In this document: one piece after another, positions 34,273 to 47,733 of the stretch
How the letters are laid out: each line of letters begins with the position of its first letter
Numbering within the stretch: the first letter of the stretch is position 1
NCBI GenBank assembly: GCA_024180945.1
Contig: JAKSGN010000037.1
Span: forward strand, 563,501 to 627,500
DNA from: Macrophomina tecta
Taxonomy: Eukaryota > Ascomycota > Dothideomycetes > Botryosphaeriales > Botryosphaeriaceae
Direction: 5' to 3'
DNA: 64,000 bases
Made by a program: the position numbers and the translations under genes
Notes under the pieces: model-generated
Told to the model about the DNA's origin: nothing
Database searches by the model: none
What the model saw: the letters and a program-made list of their open reading frames with translations, nothing else

Positions 34273-35442
34273 TTACTGCTGCTTCTTCGCGGCGGGATCG
34301 GGGTCGTAGGTGCGGTCGTCCTCTCCCTCGACCTCCTTGACGATGCGCTCCATCTCCTTGCTCTGCTTCTCCCACTCGGACTGGGCCATCTTGAGCTCCT
34401 TGCGGAAAAGCTCGTCGTTAGGCTTGCGGTACGAGCCACCGAGGCGGTCCCAGAGGGTGGTGTACTGGCCGTAGTTGTAGTTGAAATAGAGGCTGTAAAT
34501 TGTTAGAATTGGATGGTTTTCACATTGGCAGAACAGGCACGACTTACTGGTGCATCGTGTGGCAAGCAGCACCGTTGATGATGGGGCTCTCAGCGACATA
34601 CTCGCCGTCGTGGATCATGACAGTCCAGATGTTGACGAAGGCAAAGAGGGCAACGTAGGCGAACTTCTGAAGTGGGAAGATGAAGGGGAAGATGTGGTAA
34701 GGCAGCGACTGCGCGTAGCCGTCCAGAGGGTGGAAGGCATGGCTGGCGTAGGGAGAGGGCATGATCCACTTGTGGTGAGGCTTGTGGAGGTGCTTGTAGA
34801 TTTTGGGATGGTGCAGCCAGCGGTGGATCCAATAGATGCAGAAATCGGTGAAGACAATGAAGAAGGGGAACTGGATGAGGTTATACCACATTCCCGGACC
34901 GTCCTCAGCAGCATCGTACATCTTGCTGTAACCGCGGACCTCGGCGACGAAGAAGGGGACGGTGAAGAAGCTCATGACGGGCATGGCGCGCATAGTCTGG
35001 GCGATCTCCATGGAGATCTGGTTCTTGAGGTATTTCGGGTGAGCGAAGGTTGCCTTGTCGAAGACGAAGACGTAGGAGAAGCTCGCGCATGCGAAGTAGA
35101 CGACGAGACCGAAGATCCTGCAGCCGACGTCAGTGGACGATGTCGGGGGGTTCAATTGGACAGTGGCGCGTACCATGTGATGAGGAACAGGGAGAGCGCC
35201 TGGCGATACATGTTGTCGCGCGTCAAGCTGCTCCTGTAGGCGTAGTCGGTGGGCGGGAAAGACAGATACCGGCTCGCGGGCTCCCATTGCCAGGCCTGGG
35301 CGGGCGCAGGCATCTCGGGAATGGCGGAGTAGGTGGCATTGGAGGCGGCCGGCTGGCCCAGGTGGACAGCGGGCGAGGGCAGGGCCACGGAATAGAGATA
35401 GTCAAAGAGGTAGGTGTCGAAGGCCTCGAGCACGACGTCCAT
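34273..35442 (-). CDS. ERG3: C-5 sterol desaturase ERG3
   Basis: ER di-iron enzyme that introduces the C5(6) double bond in episterol during ergosterol synthesis. Three exons, 35174-35442, 34548-35117 and 34273-34492 (introns 56 and 55 bp), 352 residues, normal for the family. Starts MDVVLEAFDTYLFDYLYS; then several hydrophobic membrane segments and the fatty-acid hydroxylase core with all three histidine boxes: HRWLHH, HKPHH, and HTMHH across the second intron (followed by LYFNYNYGQYTTLWDRLGGS). A charged cytosolic tail ends DPDPAAKKQQ. Loss of ERG3 confers azole tolerance in fungi; this copy looks fully intact. It is convergent with SIZ1. Confidence 0.96.
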
Positions 35443-38400
35443 GGTGGGCCGGCTGCCCGTGCAGAATTGATGGCACAAGAGCGGTGTCGCGAGCGAGGGC
35501 GCACTCGGCGGCGAAAGGGGGCCAGGCAGGCTGTTGGGAGTGGTGGTTGACTGGGGCGCGATCAACGACGAGTCGGGCGGGAGGGGACGCGGCGAGCGCA
35601 GGAGAGGGTGTTATAGAAGGCGGAGAAGCGCGCAGCCGAAGGTCCGGTTTGCGGTGCTGGGGCGAGCATGGGCGGTGGAGAAGGGCGGCATTTCAGAAAA
35701 TCGCAGTCGCAGGCGCAGGTGGCCCAAGGGCCGTTGATGCACACGAAAAGTCGGGCCAGGGTCTGCCCGGGCGCGCGTGATTGGCGGGCGCGCGGTCAGC
35801 CCACCCCGTACGCGGCCTAGTTTGATTGCGGCAGGCGTCGGGACGCCCGCATCCGCCTCGTCTGATGATGTGTGCGCGAGAAGCAGCCGATTGCAATGCG
35901 CACCACAACCGCCTGATCATGACCCGCGCCGCCATGTACAAAGACGCGCCCGCGAGCCGCTGCCTGCGCGGGGCTCCAGAGCGCGCCCCGGTCGACACGC
36001 GCCGCCGGCGCACCACGCCCGCCCACCGCGCCGAGCCGGGCGTGACGTAACGAAGGATGGCGGCGAAGTCGGAGAGAAATGAAGCAGTGATGGACTGTCG
36101 CGCGCGCCTTTTTCTGCGCCTGGTGGCACTGCTCCTCCGCAGCTCGGCCGCCAGAGCCCCTTTTCTGCGGCGGCAGCGAACGCAAACCGGGCAGCCGCAA
36201 CGTGCTCAGCCCTGCCGCCGAGATGCAATGGCGGCGGCAAGGCAAGACGGGGCCGGAGCGCGATGAGATGGATAAGATAAGGGAGGCGGCGGCCGTACCT
36301 GGCAGCTGCAGCTCCTGCTCCCGCTCCAGAGCCAGCGCCAGAGCTTCAGAGCTCCGGCGTCGGTGCGTCCTTGGGCCGGCCGCTGCCCTCGCCTCTTTAA
36401 CAGCGCCTGCCAGCTGCTGGCAAAAGCAGCGTCGCGCCCGCACCCCGCCCGCTGCACGAAACCGACGCTCCAGCCTACCTCCTCTGCCAGGAACAACCCA
36501 GCAGCCACCGGGCCAGCCTCGCTCTTTTCGGCCGCTCTCTCCTCCTCGTCCTCCTCGTCCTCGTCCTCCTCGTCCTCGTCCTCCTCGTCCTCGTCCTCCT
36601 CGTCCTCGTCCTCCTCCTCCTCCTCCACGCGTACAACGCCATTGCGCCTGCGAGAGGACTTCACATGGCCGGATCGGCAGCGCCACTGCCCGCGACAAGA
36701 CCTCAGCTACGAGGCTGTTCTCGCCGTCGGCAGCAATCGCTGAAGTGAGGCTGGCCCGCGGCCTGCCATCGACACTTGAACTGGAGGGGTCACCCCTCCA
36801 TCCGCCTGCTCGCTCCCCTCCCTCAACATCAGCCGCCCCGTCATCGCACACGCGCCGCCCGCCGTGCCACTGGCCGCGCCCTCGCCCAACCCCACGCGGT
36901 GCCTGTCACTGTCCGTCTCCGCTTCGCTGGCCTCTCTTTATCCACCCTGTTACCTAACCTCCGTCTATCTAGCCGCCTGCGGTTGCGCCACCCCCCCCCC
37001 CCAATCACCGCCTCCGCCTTCACCCTGTACACGCGCAGCACCGCTCACCGCCTTGGCGCCACAACCTGCCGCCATTGGCCCTCCCAAGAGCCGAACATTG
37101 CGCCAGATTCGGCCGGGGAGCCCAGCAAAGTCTAAACCGAATCACAGAAAGAGCTAATCTGTGTCCCACAACTGAGGTTCCGAACGACAGCTGACCGCCA
37201 GCACCCACGACTAACGTCCACTGCCATCGTCATCCGTCTCTCGCTGCCCGTCCAAGATTGTTGAAAACGGGAGACCCGACAGACTGGTCACTGGAAGAGC
37301 TAGCGACCTTGGCCGTGTGACGCTGTGACGCGACCTGCGCAGATGATTGTGAGCCCGAGTCGCTGCCCCCCTTCTGCCTGCCAGGATTCTTGTCAGCACT
37401 TGTCGTGTCGCCTGCTACTGCTGCTGCCCGTCGACTTTGGAAAATCGCCTGTGGTGGCACCTGCACGTATGCTGGCAGACTTGTCTAGGTCCCGTTTACC
37501 CGTCAACTGCCCAGCGCTGGGCGACATTTGCTTCCCTAAACCTGGCTACCGGGACGCAAGCGTTCTCCGCCGCTCCGAGCGGCGCGCGCAACAGTAAGCT
37601 TGCTGTGCTACAATCCTCGATCCTGTTGTGTGATACGAAAAGGCGGCATCTGCACCGTTGCCCTGGGTCTGCATCCCTCGTACCGGTTGTCCTCTTGCGC
37701 GTGCCGTGCGTCTGCGGCACTGCTGTGTACCGGGCCCTTCGGTGCCATACATCATTTTCGGCGAGCACAGCAGCCACCACATCAACCGCACTGCATGCTG
37801 CTCCCGTGGCCTGACCGCCCCGTCTTCTGCAACACCTCAGCCCATTTTCAGGAACTGCAAGTGTTTCAAACTGGGTCCAGCTTTGCAGGCGAGTGTATGT
37901 ACGATTTTTGCACCTCCAATCTGCCCTCACGGGCCTTCCACGCTCGAAATAATGCCATGAGGGATCCCATGACTGGAAGTCAGCCCTTGGAAAGAGCAGC
38001 TCGAACATGTCCAGCTGCATCCAAGACTAAGCTGCCAGGGGCAGCCGAAGCTCTGGTCCTGGTGCCGAAGTTGCCTTCCAATGTTTGCCAGGGCTATGCG
38101 AAGGACACCCTCCCCAGCCCACGTAATGCTGCGTACTGGAGCAGACCCACCCCAGCGTTCAGCTGCAGCCTCCGTGTACCGTCTGCGAAGCTGGGATGAC
38201 GGTGTCGTCTCCAGCAAGAGTGAAGAAGTGGACACAGGCACTGCTGCTTCGGCAGCTTTGAGTGCCAGGCAGGGGCTAGGCACAAACTAAGTGAGCAGGC
38301 AAATCCCAGGCACACAAGCAGCAAACAACGCACGCTTTCCGCGCCCTCCTCCAGCCACTTCCACAAAATGCACTCGAGCTCTGTTAGTCTTGCGCGCGAA

Positions 38401-41400
38401 TTAAAGTCAGACCACCTCGTCGGGAGTGAGGCGTGGGCGGCGCTATTGGTGCACTGTGGCATGGCGAGGTTGTTGGTCCTCGACGCAGAGTCTAACAGAT
38501 GCTGAACCCACCCTTACTCGCCGAGTTCCGGACTGCACCGATGGTTACTGGTAACAACAGTCGCCTAAATCGTGAGTACGCGCTTCCCGTTTCTCCGCAA
38601 GACTCGGAGAAGTCAGTAGGCAAGTCCGTGGGTGGTTTTGGCACGCTCAGCTTCATCCCTTATTCCTGCCCCATAGAAATATATCGGATGGTCGCTGACA
38701 GCTTATCTACATCTTGAACTAACGGGAATGCCTGCACGGTTGTAGTAGCGGACCCATAGCGTCGATGATTGTACTGTTTATAGCCGTGCTGACCATTGTT
38801 CATGCCTAACCCGAAAGATATCAGGCGAGAACGGGTCACCAGATGCCCAAGTATTACCCCAGAAACTGGGAGCGGAGCCGACTTGGAGCATGCACGAGCA
38901 GGTGGAAGCTCGCGCCACAGCTGAAGCGCCGAAGGCATGGTAATACCCATCACTGCCATTGGTTGCAATGTCGCGATATCAAATTCATTGCTACTTCAGC
39001 AACATTCCGGGAGATCCTTGGTGTAACTCATCGTGGTATATAGCTGCTAGGTCGCAGCTGGTGGTGTAGGGATTACCCTCCTCTCATGACTCCACTCTCG
39101 GGACCATCCTCGTCTCAGTTCCCCGCGGACTTAGTGTGGCAAACCTCACTAAGAACCGAAACGAGCGATGAGATAAGGTGCATCTTATCACTGGCGGACG
39201 TGGAGACCATTCCTCTCAGCCACCACCTGTTACGGAGTCCAGGGAACTCAGTATTACGTACAGAGGATCCCATCACGTCACAAAAGCCGACGGATGGCCC
39301 CTTTTCGTTCTGTTGACATCGGTCTGCTGGGCTCGTGGAGGAGAGCAGACGATTCCGCTTGCACATTTCGTAGCTGGATCGCGTGCTTAGCCTCTTCGTC
39401 CTTCACCAATTTCGTCTCTGGTAAGCTGAGGACCGACAGCTTTCCCCGGTTTCTTGTCAAGGCAGTCGCATATCGTCAACGGGGCTGTGTTGTTGGGTTA
39501 GATCCGCGGATTTGTGATCGCCTCATGCTGCGGAGTCGGTCCCGCCAGAACGAGGGTCTTGAAGATCCGTGCAGTTCACCAACTCGGCGTTTGGCAGACT
39601 AACGACTGACGGTCTAATCAGGCCGGCAAATATAGCGAGGGTGCATGAAGATCGACCAGAAGTAGAGATTCGCAGATCTTAGTTTAACCTGTTGTATCAA
39701 GTCTAGCCGGGATGGTGAAGTCTTCTCTGCGGCTATCAAGTAGATCAGCGTTATCAAGGCGTTTTGGACGATCAACTAGGGTTATATTTCAAATAGATAC
39801 CGGGAGAATCTGAGATGGGGCTTTCCGCTTCTACCATTCTTTGCATGGCACGCACCATACGCCGCTGCGAGAGAAAGGCAGATGCGCGTGGTGCTGGGTC
39901 GGAGCTACCATCCGGAGGCGAACGTGAAGCCCAAGGACCTGGCATCCCTGTCTGACCTCTTCTTCTACTCGCTGTCTCCGAACTTTAGGGGTATTCACTA
40001 GTGCTCGAATAGACCTCGCCTGCATTCTTGTCTCAGATTGTTGTGAAAATACCCCACTGAACCACCCTCTTCAGGTCCCGCGGAAACGAAAGCTTAGCCA
40101 CGCCGGAAAGTTTTGGGGAAAAGGCGTGCCGAAAGCCCACCCCACGCAACACCCACACGCGCGCTGTCCACGAGCTGACACTAGCCTCCACCACCACAAT
40201 CTAAATTCGCCGCCCCCACCACGTTTTTTTTGCTACCCTACGCGGGGGGTTACCATGATGGAATAATCCGCCCCAGTATTACCCCTCCCCCAGCGAGCAA
40301 CCGGAGCCTTCTTCCTCTCCCCACGTCTGCGCCACACACCTCAATGGTCCCGGCCCGGCCAAACTTGCACCACACAAACACACACCCTCTTCCCCCAGTT
40401 CCTCCCGACCTTGCATTGCCTCATCCGCACATCCGAGCACGTGCTCAAGCCTCAAAGGTCAGCTTTATCATTATTCCTACCGCACAAAAACAAAAAGCCA
40501 CGTTCTAGACCCCCTCTTGAACCCCCGGCGGCACCACGCAGGAGGTGCGGGACGGTCGATCTCTCACCCCCCCTGTACTACATCCGCTGCTATTGTTTAC
40601 ACAAATTCCCGGTGATCGACACGGGCAAGGGTGTGCGCATAAGAAAGGAAGAAAAAGAAAAGAAAGGAAGGAAAGGAACGGAGCTGAAGAAGGGGCAGAG
40701 AGCCAGGGAAAGAGAGATAGAGAGGGGGGCGGCGGGAAAAGTCTGCCTTGCGATGGTGGCTTTTGCTGGATATCCTACTAGAGTTGAGTTTAACAGATGG
40801 GCGTGTATATGCAGATCAATAGGCGGGCTGGTTCCATGTCTCCTGGTGTCGCGCGAAGAAGGACCGCGGTATCCCGGATTTCCGCGCTTCCGGAGACTAA
40901 ATGGGAGTAGATAGGCACGCGTTACGTACACGCGTGCCTTGAGCGAGCGCTCTTTTTTTTTTTTGCTGAAACGGAGACGTATGTGGCGGGAGGGGGCGGC
41001 CTGGGTCTTCTCGACTATGGCTGTACTGTGCGTCTCCTGCGTGTGTGTGTGGGTCCTGAGCGCCTGAAGCATGGGCTGTTGTCGTCTTGGGCTGGGCAAT
41101 CGCCTCGTGTGTCATGATCGAGCCAGCCGCGGCCAAGAGGCTTCGGGCTGAAAGGCGGAGGATAAGTGGAGTAAGGTGCGCGCACGCCTTACGAGGCTGA
41201 CTACGAGGCTTGGGAATGACGCCCAAGCATTTGAAGGGATTGAAAGAGTGGAGAAAGAGAGAGAGAAAGAGGGGGAAAAAAAGAGGCGCAGAAATCCCCC
41301 ATTACATGAAGACTGATCGCCACGAGCAAGCCATCTTCACACACTTGACAAGGCGCTGGCGGTCAGCCTCGCTGAACAAAAGACGAAGGCAGAAGAAGGG

Positions 41401-42521
41401 AAAAAAGCAATGAAGAGTTGGCACAACATCCTGGACTAGTGGGGGAAAGCTTGAAGAGACGAAACATGCTCATGCAAATCAGCAAGATATGGTACTTCGA
41501 GGGCGCAGATGGTGGGAGAAAATAAACCTCTTATCGATATTCTGTTGCCTAATTATTTTGTCCATGTGCGGGACGAAATGCTTTGATGCTGTTGTTCTGG
41601 GCGCGAGCCCAAGTCCTTGTAATCTAACAAGCCATGCAAAGAAAGTCGGTGCGATAAGAGGGATGAGAATGGAGAAAGGAATAAACAGAGAGGGAAAAAA
41701 AAGGAAGCTGACCGCATCATACTGGCTCAGATTCTGGCGCTTTCGGTTTGCAGTACCTTATAAGGTTAAGACTTGGGAACAGCGCGGTGTACATGACGGT
41801 TACTTCAGGAGAGCCTGAAAGCCGTTCCACTTTTAGGATATGGAGACCGAGGGGCTAATGATATTCGTAGTTCGGGCAAGAGGAAAAAGTCCATAGGGGG
41901 GTATCCGCGTTTAGCAAACGCACCGAAAATATCGGGAGATAGACCAAAAAAATAAAACAAAACAAAACCGGAGATAAACAGAGGGGTCGTGGTGATAGAC
42001 ATACAGTGTGTGCGGACCGAGAGCGTACTAGTGGTAAGGAAAATACCCGAAAAGGAAAGGCCTGGTAACCAATAAGCGAGAAGGTAGGCTGTCCCAGGAA
42101 TAGACTTCGACAAACAATCAATGGATCGTAACGTAACGCCTCCGCAAGCCTAAGATAAAAAATTACAAAACAGTACTCCGGACCGAGAGGGCTAGCATCA
42201 CCAACAAAGGAAACACCGGGAAAACATGGACAAAGGAAATGGATATAAACATCGTAAGACAATATCAGTCCGCACCGGGGGCTTTAGCAACTACTCTCTG
42301 TTACCAGGAAGAAGATCATAGGCGTCCCGGTACCTCGCCATGACACGCATGCCCCCATTCGACACGCTAAAATCCGAGCGCCTTTTCGAATGTGCGCGCA
42401 TCGGCGACTGCTTTCAGCACGCGTAGTCTCTCATTCTATTGTGAAAAAAGTATCCCATTCGCAATCCGTACGCGAGTGATATTACGGCCGTGAAATAATT
42501 CGAGAGCTAGGACGCAGCTCT
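35443..42521. other. Seven-kilobase gene-poor region
   Basis: No supported gene between ERG3 and the zinc-finger gene. The first two kilobases are GC-rich and yield long chance frames in all frames; about 38.5-42.5 kb is AT-richer, with CT/GA-rich stretches (40630-40740). C12 at 36991-37002. Presumably ERG3 promoter plus the 3' flank of the zinc-finger gene. Confidence 0.5.
36541..36626. repeat. TCCTCG/TCC microsatellite
   Basis: Imperfect cctcgt/cctcct units repeated over about 86 bp. It creates artificial Ser-only or Arg/Gly-only translations on the two strands. Confidence 0.9.
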
Positions 42522-44456
42522 CTAGTACATCAAGTTCCCGTATCCATGAGGCGCCTGTTGATGTTGATGTTGTTGCTGCTGCTGCTGCTGCTGCTGTTGT
42601 TGTTGCAGGTACTGGCCAGGTGGAGGCAGTTGTACATGTTGGGAGGACATGTGCGCGTGCTGTTGGTGGTGGGGAGGCGGTGGAGGCAGGCCGTAGCTAG
42701 CAGCCGGAACAGCGGCGCCATAGCCAGAGTATGGGCTGTGTTGTTGATGGTGTGGCTGGCCGTGCATCTCGGAATCCACACTGCTCAACGACGGGCTCCG
42801 GCTGCTGACACTGTGGCTGTAGCGCGCTGTGCCGGGACGTGGGGCGCCTGCGCTAGTGCTGGTGCTGGTGTAGGAGCGTCCACTGGTCGTGGAGACGGTG
42901 CTGAAGGGGCTCGTCATTCCAACACCGGCGCTGCTCGCCCCGTATGAGCCCATCGCAGCTGCGCTACTGACGGGCGTGGATAAGATGGATGGGGAAGCTG
43001 TTGATGCAACTGGTGTAGTTGAGGAAGAGGAGCCAGAAATACTGCCTGCTGGAGGAGTAACACTGCCAGCGCCAGAGGACGACGACGGAATAGTGGAGAT
43101 GCGGCGGTCCTTGCCTCGGCCCTTGATTCCCTTGTTCGAGTTCTTGTACAATGAAGCGAAGTATTCGAAAAGCTCTTTGTCCTGAGGAGACACAGCTTCA
43201 GGGTCGCGGATTGATGCGAACTTTGCAGTAAGGAAGCGTAGCATTGGTGCGTGGAATTTGTTTTGGTGAGACTGTCAATCCTGTGAGCCCGGGTAATTTC
43301 CCACTATCCACGTCTGCATACCTTTAGGTTTCCAAGCTGGGTAAACTGCTTGCCACAGCCCTCCAGCTTGCAGGTGAAGGGCTTGACATGCTGGTGAACG
43401 ATCTTGTGCGCGCGCACGTTACCGCGCTGAGCAAATGTCTTGCCACAGATATCGCAGTTGTACGGTCTCTCGCCAGTGTGGCGACGCTCGTGGGTCTGTT
43501 TCTGTCAGCGCCGGCATACCAACTGCCTGTGGACGAAGAGCATACCTTCAGGTTTCCAAGCTGGGAAAATCTCTGCCCACATGATGGTTCCTTGCACACC
43601 TGTTGTTCGTCAGTCCTGGCCGGCTTCGGTCATAAGAAGCGGGTAACCTACGAAGGGCTTGAAGCCAGTATGGGCTCGCCGGTGGATATCCAAATGGGTC
43701 TTCTGGTAGAAGCTCTTGTCGCAGCCAGGCATGTCGCACTGGTACCTCTTCTTGCCCTTCTCCCCGTGCTTCACCTGCACTTCCTTGGGAAAAGATCAGC
43801 CTGGTGAACAGCCATCTGCTGACGGTGTCTCAACTCACCTCTTGGGGCGCTGGCCGGCGTTTTTCGGGCGTCTGTTGCTTAGCCTGGATGGCTTTCATGA
43901 GCGTGTCTACGTCGGTGTTGAAATTGATGTTGGCACCGCCGTTTTCCGACTCGCCCGAGCTGGCCATCCTGTAGTCCTCCCCGCTCAGATTCAGATCGCC
44001 CATCTGCTGGTAGGGCTCGATTGGGGAGCCCATCTCAGGCTTGACTGGCTGGCCTCTGCTGTCAAGAGGATAAGCGCTCTGCGGAAGACCGGATGAGTAG
44101 CTAGAGTTGGGCAGGTAAGAGGAAGAGGGCTGAGAGCTGGCGTGGTAGTTGACGCCGAAGTTCTGGCTGAAGCCGAAGCCGGCGGTCGAGTCCAGCGGCT
44201 CATAGGCGAAGGAGGTAGAGTACGAGGGCATGGAGGTCTGAGGGCCGCAGGTCTGGAAGAAAGGCAGCTGGTTGTCGATCTGGGCGGAGGTGTAGGCCTG
44301 GGAAGAAGGCATGTTGACCATTTGGGAGGACTGCAGGCGTTGGGAGGAGTCGTAGGAGGCAGACATAGCGGGGATGCTCATGTTTGCCATGTGCATGCTG
44401 TGATCGGGTCGTCGCTGCCATGAACCGGTGTGCTGGGGAGCCATCACGGCTGTCAT
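42522..44456 (-). CDS. azf1: Azf1-like C2H2 zinc-finger transcription factor
   Basis: Sequence-specific nuclear regulator; Azf1 in yeast governs glucose-dependent and cell-wall genes. Five exons: 43839-44456, 43652-43783, 43546-43599, 43322-43495 and 42522-43271; 575 residues. N-terminal half (1-206) is disordered, Ser/Gln/Met-rich. Four consecutive fingers follow (about 220-335): [75 protein letters not shown] plus SHQNKFH; the linkers HTGERPY and HQHVKPF and the closing NKFH match Azf1. The tail is Ser/Thr-rich with a Gln run. Acceptor 43496 of intron 3 was chosen (gaaacag) because it restores the 12-residue C-to-H spacing. All five exon lengths are multiples of three. It is unusually far from other genes on both sides. 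Confidence 0.88.
42571..42606 (-). repeat. CAG/CAA repeat coding for Gln run
   Basis: Short CAG/CAA triplet tract within the last exon of the Azf1-like gene, coding for about a dozen glutamines; length polymorphism is likely. Confidence 0.85.
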
Positions 44457-47400
44457 TCTGGAGGAGTGCGACTCGACAAAGACAAGATGATACCAGAGGC
44501 GGCGGCGCAGACAATGTTGTGCGACTGTTGGATGGTTGAAACAAGGGAAGGAGGAGAGAGGAGGCGGGTATAGGCGAGTACAAGTAGGCGCTGGTTGGAC
44601 AGGCGGCCTCGGTGGTACTAATGGGCTCGCACGCGTGGGAAGGAGATGGTCATACGGAGGAGAGAAGCTGTGGCGAACCTTAATCGAACCCAGCGGAGCG
44701 GTTGCAGCGTGAAGGAGGGTTTATACAGCAGTCGGCGCACAGATTGGACAAGGATGCACGAGATGACGATGGGGCGGGCCCGGGAGGGAGCCCAGCTTGA
44801 GGGGGGCGCGCAATACTGATCGAGACCGGGCGGGCGCATCAGGAGCAACGAGAGAGTGAAAGATGGGAGTTTGCGCAAGGCGCGCTCGGCAGCTAAGCCG
44901 CTCTGCTGGGAAGCCCCCGGCGAGCAGGCACACGGGCATGGGCGGGGGCAGCACATGGGAGTGCTGGGGGCGGCCGGGCATGGCAGTTTGGGGTCGAGAC
45001 GGGCGCCAGAGCCGGGGGCCGTCGCTGCGGGCCGGGCGTGGCATGGCGCGTGCGGCTTGCGAGGCTTGCTTATTGCAGGCGAGGGGCATGGGCGCGGTCT
45101 CAGGCCGGGAGAGAGGTGTGGGAGGTGGTAGGAGGGTAGTGCTGTGGGGGTTGCGCGCGAGTGGCCGCCCTAGCGCAGCCTCAATGGTGCATCATGACCA
45201 AGCAGCGGCCACTGCCCGACCCTCCGCCCGCTCCGTATCGTGGGCCGAGGGCCGGCCCTGTCCCTGCCGCTCGTGACCGCGTGCGCGCCCGGCGGAGATG
45301 CTCGACTAGAGGCAGAGGGCGATGCGATGCGATTGATAAGGCGCCGGCCGCCTGGGACGGCGGAGATCTGAAGGCGCTGCGATGCGACCCAGCCCCCCGG
45401 CCGGCCATCGTGCAGTGAGTGCCCTGTTGAGTGCAACCTGCCTTGGCCACTTTCAACACGGGCGTCGTGATGAGCGACGAGGCAGCGCAAGCTTGGGCGG
45501 GAGCGGATACAACCTTTTCAGATGGCGACCCGCGCTTGTGGGCGCGACTCCAGCTTGCCGGGTCGCCGTGTTAATTTCTTTTTGATGACCGCCTTGTTGC
45601 GCCGCCAGCAGAAGCAGCCCTCGGCGCGCGTGTGCTGGGGGCTGGGCGAGGGGCGAGGAGAGCGCGCGAGGCCGCGGCAGCGCAGGCGGCCGGAGCATGC
45701 TGGTGAAGTCGTCCGTCACCCAGCCCTCAGCTCCTCGATCCAGGGCAGGGTGCGGCCGGGGGGGCGTGTGCGTCCTTGGAACAACCGGGAAGACGTCAAT
45801 CTGCCCAAAAGCGAGTGCGACGCCTGTGCGGCAGGCCTCAGGGCCTCAGCGCGGCGTCAGCGGTCAGCACCGAATCGCCAGAGAGTGCGCGCCGGCCGCC
45901 GGCCACAACGCGTCCTAATCTGCTGGGAAAAAGCGTGGGGTCCCGACAGTCTGGCTATTGGTCACGGGCGCACACTCACCTGCAGGCGGCCTCCTGGGCG
46001 AGTGGGCAGCGGCCGGCCAGGAACCGGGATAGCCCTGCCAGCAAGGCATCATCGTCCCGCTCGACGCGCTTGGAGCGCCCGCAAAAAGCTGCTGGGAACA
46101 TGGAGCTGTTGCGACCCAGCAGCTCGGGTCCGCAGCGCCACGGGCGGATGCACACACAATGCGCGCGCGCGCTCCTCCAGCCATCTCCGCTCTCTGTCTG
46201 CTCCATCTCCGTGCGTGCTGCTCTGCGCGGTGCAGGTCCCTGGCCGTCTGATCACACCAGACTTCGGACTCCAGCAACCGGGACGCGTGCTCAGCCTCGC
46301 AGTGAGGTTGCTGCTGCTCGACCGCTGAAACCGCCCAACCGCCGTGCACCCTCCCACCGGGTCCTGCTGTCTCGAACGCGGTGCTGCCTCTCAACAACAC
46401 CCTCCTCTTGCGCAATCTGGGGTAGATTTCCGGTTTCAGATGGTCGCCAGATCGGACTGGCTGACAGGCTTGGCTCCGGTCTCGCAGACTCGCCAGGCGC
46501 GAGGCGACGGGCTTCCGCTTCCCCGAGCAACGGCCATCCAGCAGATCACCGCCCTACGATTCCTCCACCCCGGGCTCCCAATCTCATCGGCATCATCAAT
46601 CTCTTGGGCGATCCCCTACACGATTCCAGCGGACCTGCAGTAGTCTCGGGCGCGTGAGAGCACCCGACCTGCCGACGAGCCAGGGTCCCGGTCGAGCAGG
46701 ACCCTCGGGAGCGGGTGAGGCTCTGGCAAAAGTGACAGAATCAATGCCCGAGTTGGCGACGATTCTGCGGCTACAATCCTTTGGAAACGGTGGCGCCCAG
46801 GCCGTCGGCCGACGTGTTCTGCGACCAACAACCTTGATCCCGTCGAGGTTTCACCACCCTCCTTCAGCCGCGCCCGCTCGCCCTGCCGGCAGCCTGCGCT
46901 GTAACGTGCATTTTCTCCACGACTCAGACGGTGTTTGCAGCTGCCGGCTGGGTTCTCCATGACTTGCCGCGAGAACGGGAGGGCCGGCGGCGTGCCAGTG
47001 CGCCGAGTCGATATTGGGGGGGTTGAAGACGTCCAAGCGGACGCGGTCGAGATGAAATGCGGGCTCAGCTGCTGGAATCGCTTAACGCACTGATGGCTCA
47101 AAATAAGACAGGCGCCGGCGAAGCGAGCAGAGGTGCAAGATGAAGACATGGCAGACGGGCTGAGTCGTTCAGCGCAGGGAGCCGCGTGCGCACTGCGCGA
47201 CATACGGACGCCATGGCACTCTCCCGGCGGGTTGGAGACAGTCAGCTCTCGCCAGGCCGGGCGATCTGAGCGGTCCAGACGCGGTGCCGGCCCACCATCA
47301 GCCTCAAATCTCGAGTCGCGCGTGGTAAATCCAAATGGAGGCGGGCGGCTGGCCCCCAAAGCCGAGTCGCAGAGACAGCAAAGTGGATCTCGCATGCCCA

Positions 47401-47700
47401 AATGGCTGCAGGCGTGGGCAGATTTTTGCACCCACGTGCCACTGCCAAATGCAGCGGGCGAGCCAGGGGCACGCTGGGCGTCTGGGGGCCTCGATTGGGG
47501 TGTCGCAGCCCAAGAAAGGAGAGCGGGAGCGCTGAGGCCCGGCGGTCGTCATCGACAAGCACGAAGTCGATGGAGTCGGCAGAGAAAGCGCAGGAGTTGG
47601 AGCAGCGGCGGGCGGGCAGGATTGGTGCTAAGCCGTCGTGCCGCTCTGCCCGCCCGCCGCTAAGCCCCAGCACTGACTCGCGCCCTCGTCGGCCATGACC

Positions 47701-47733
47701 GCATCGCATCGCATCGCATCGCATCGCATCGCA
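47701..47733. repeat. GCATC pentanucleotide tandem repeat
   Basis: Six perfect GCATC units followed by a partial unit. Confidence 0.95.

Noticed and set aside
35817..36851. 344-codon minus-strand frame between ERG3 and the zinc-finger gene
   Set aside because: Its translation is dominated by RGRGG repeats created by the TCCTCG microsatellite and by GC-rich composition; no domain, no sensible start context.
45522..46657. Overlapping 268- and 293-codon plus-strand frames
   Set aside because: GC-rich sequence lowers stop frequency in all frames; both strands are equally open, no conserved motif is visible, and two competing frames overlap.
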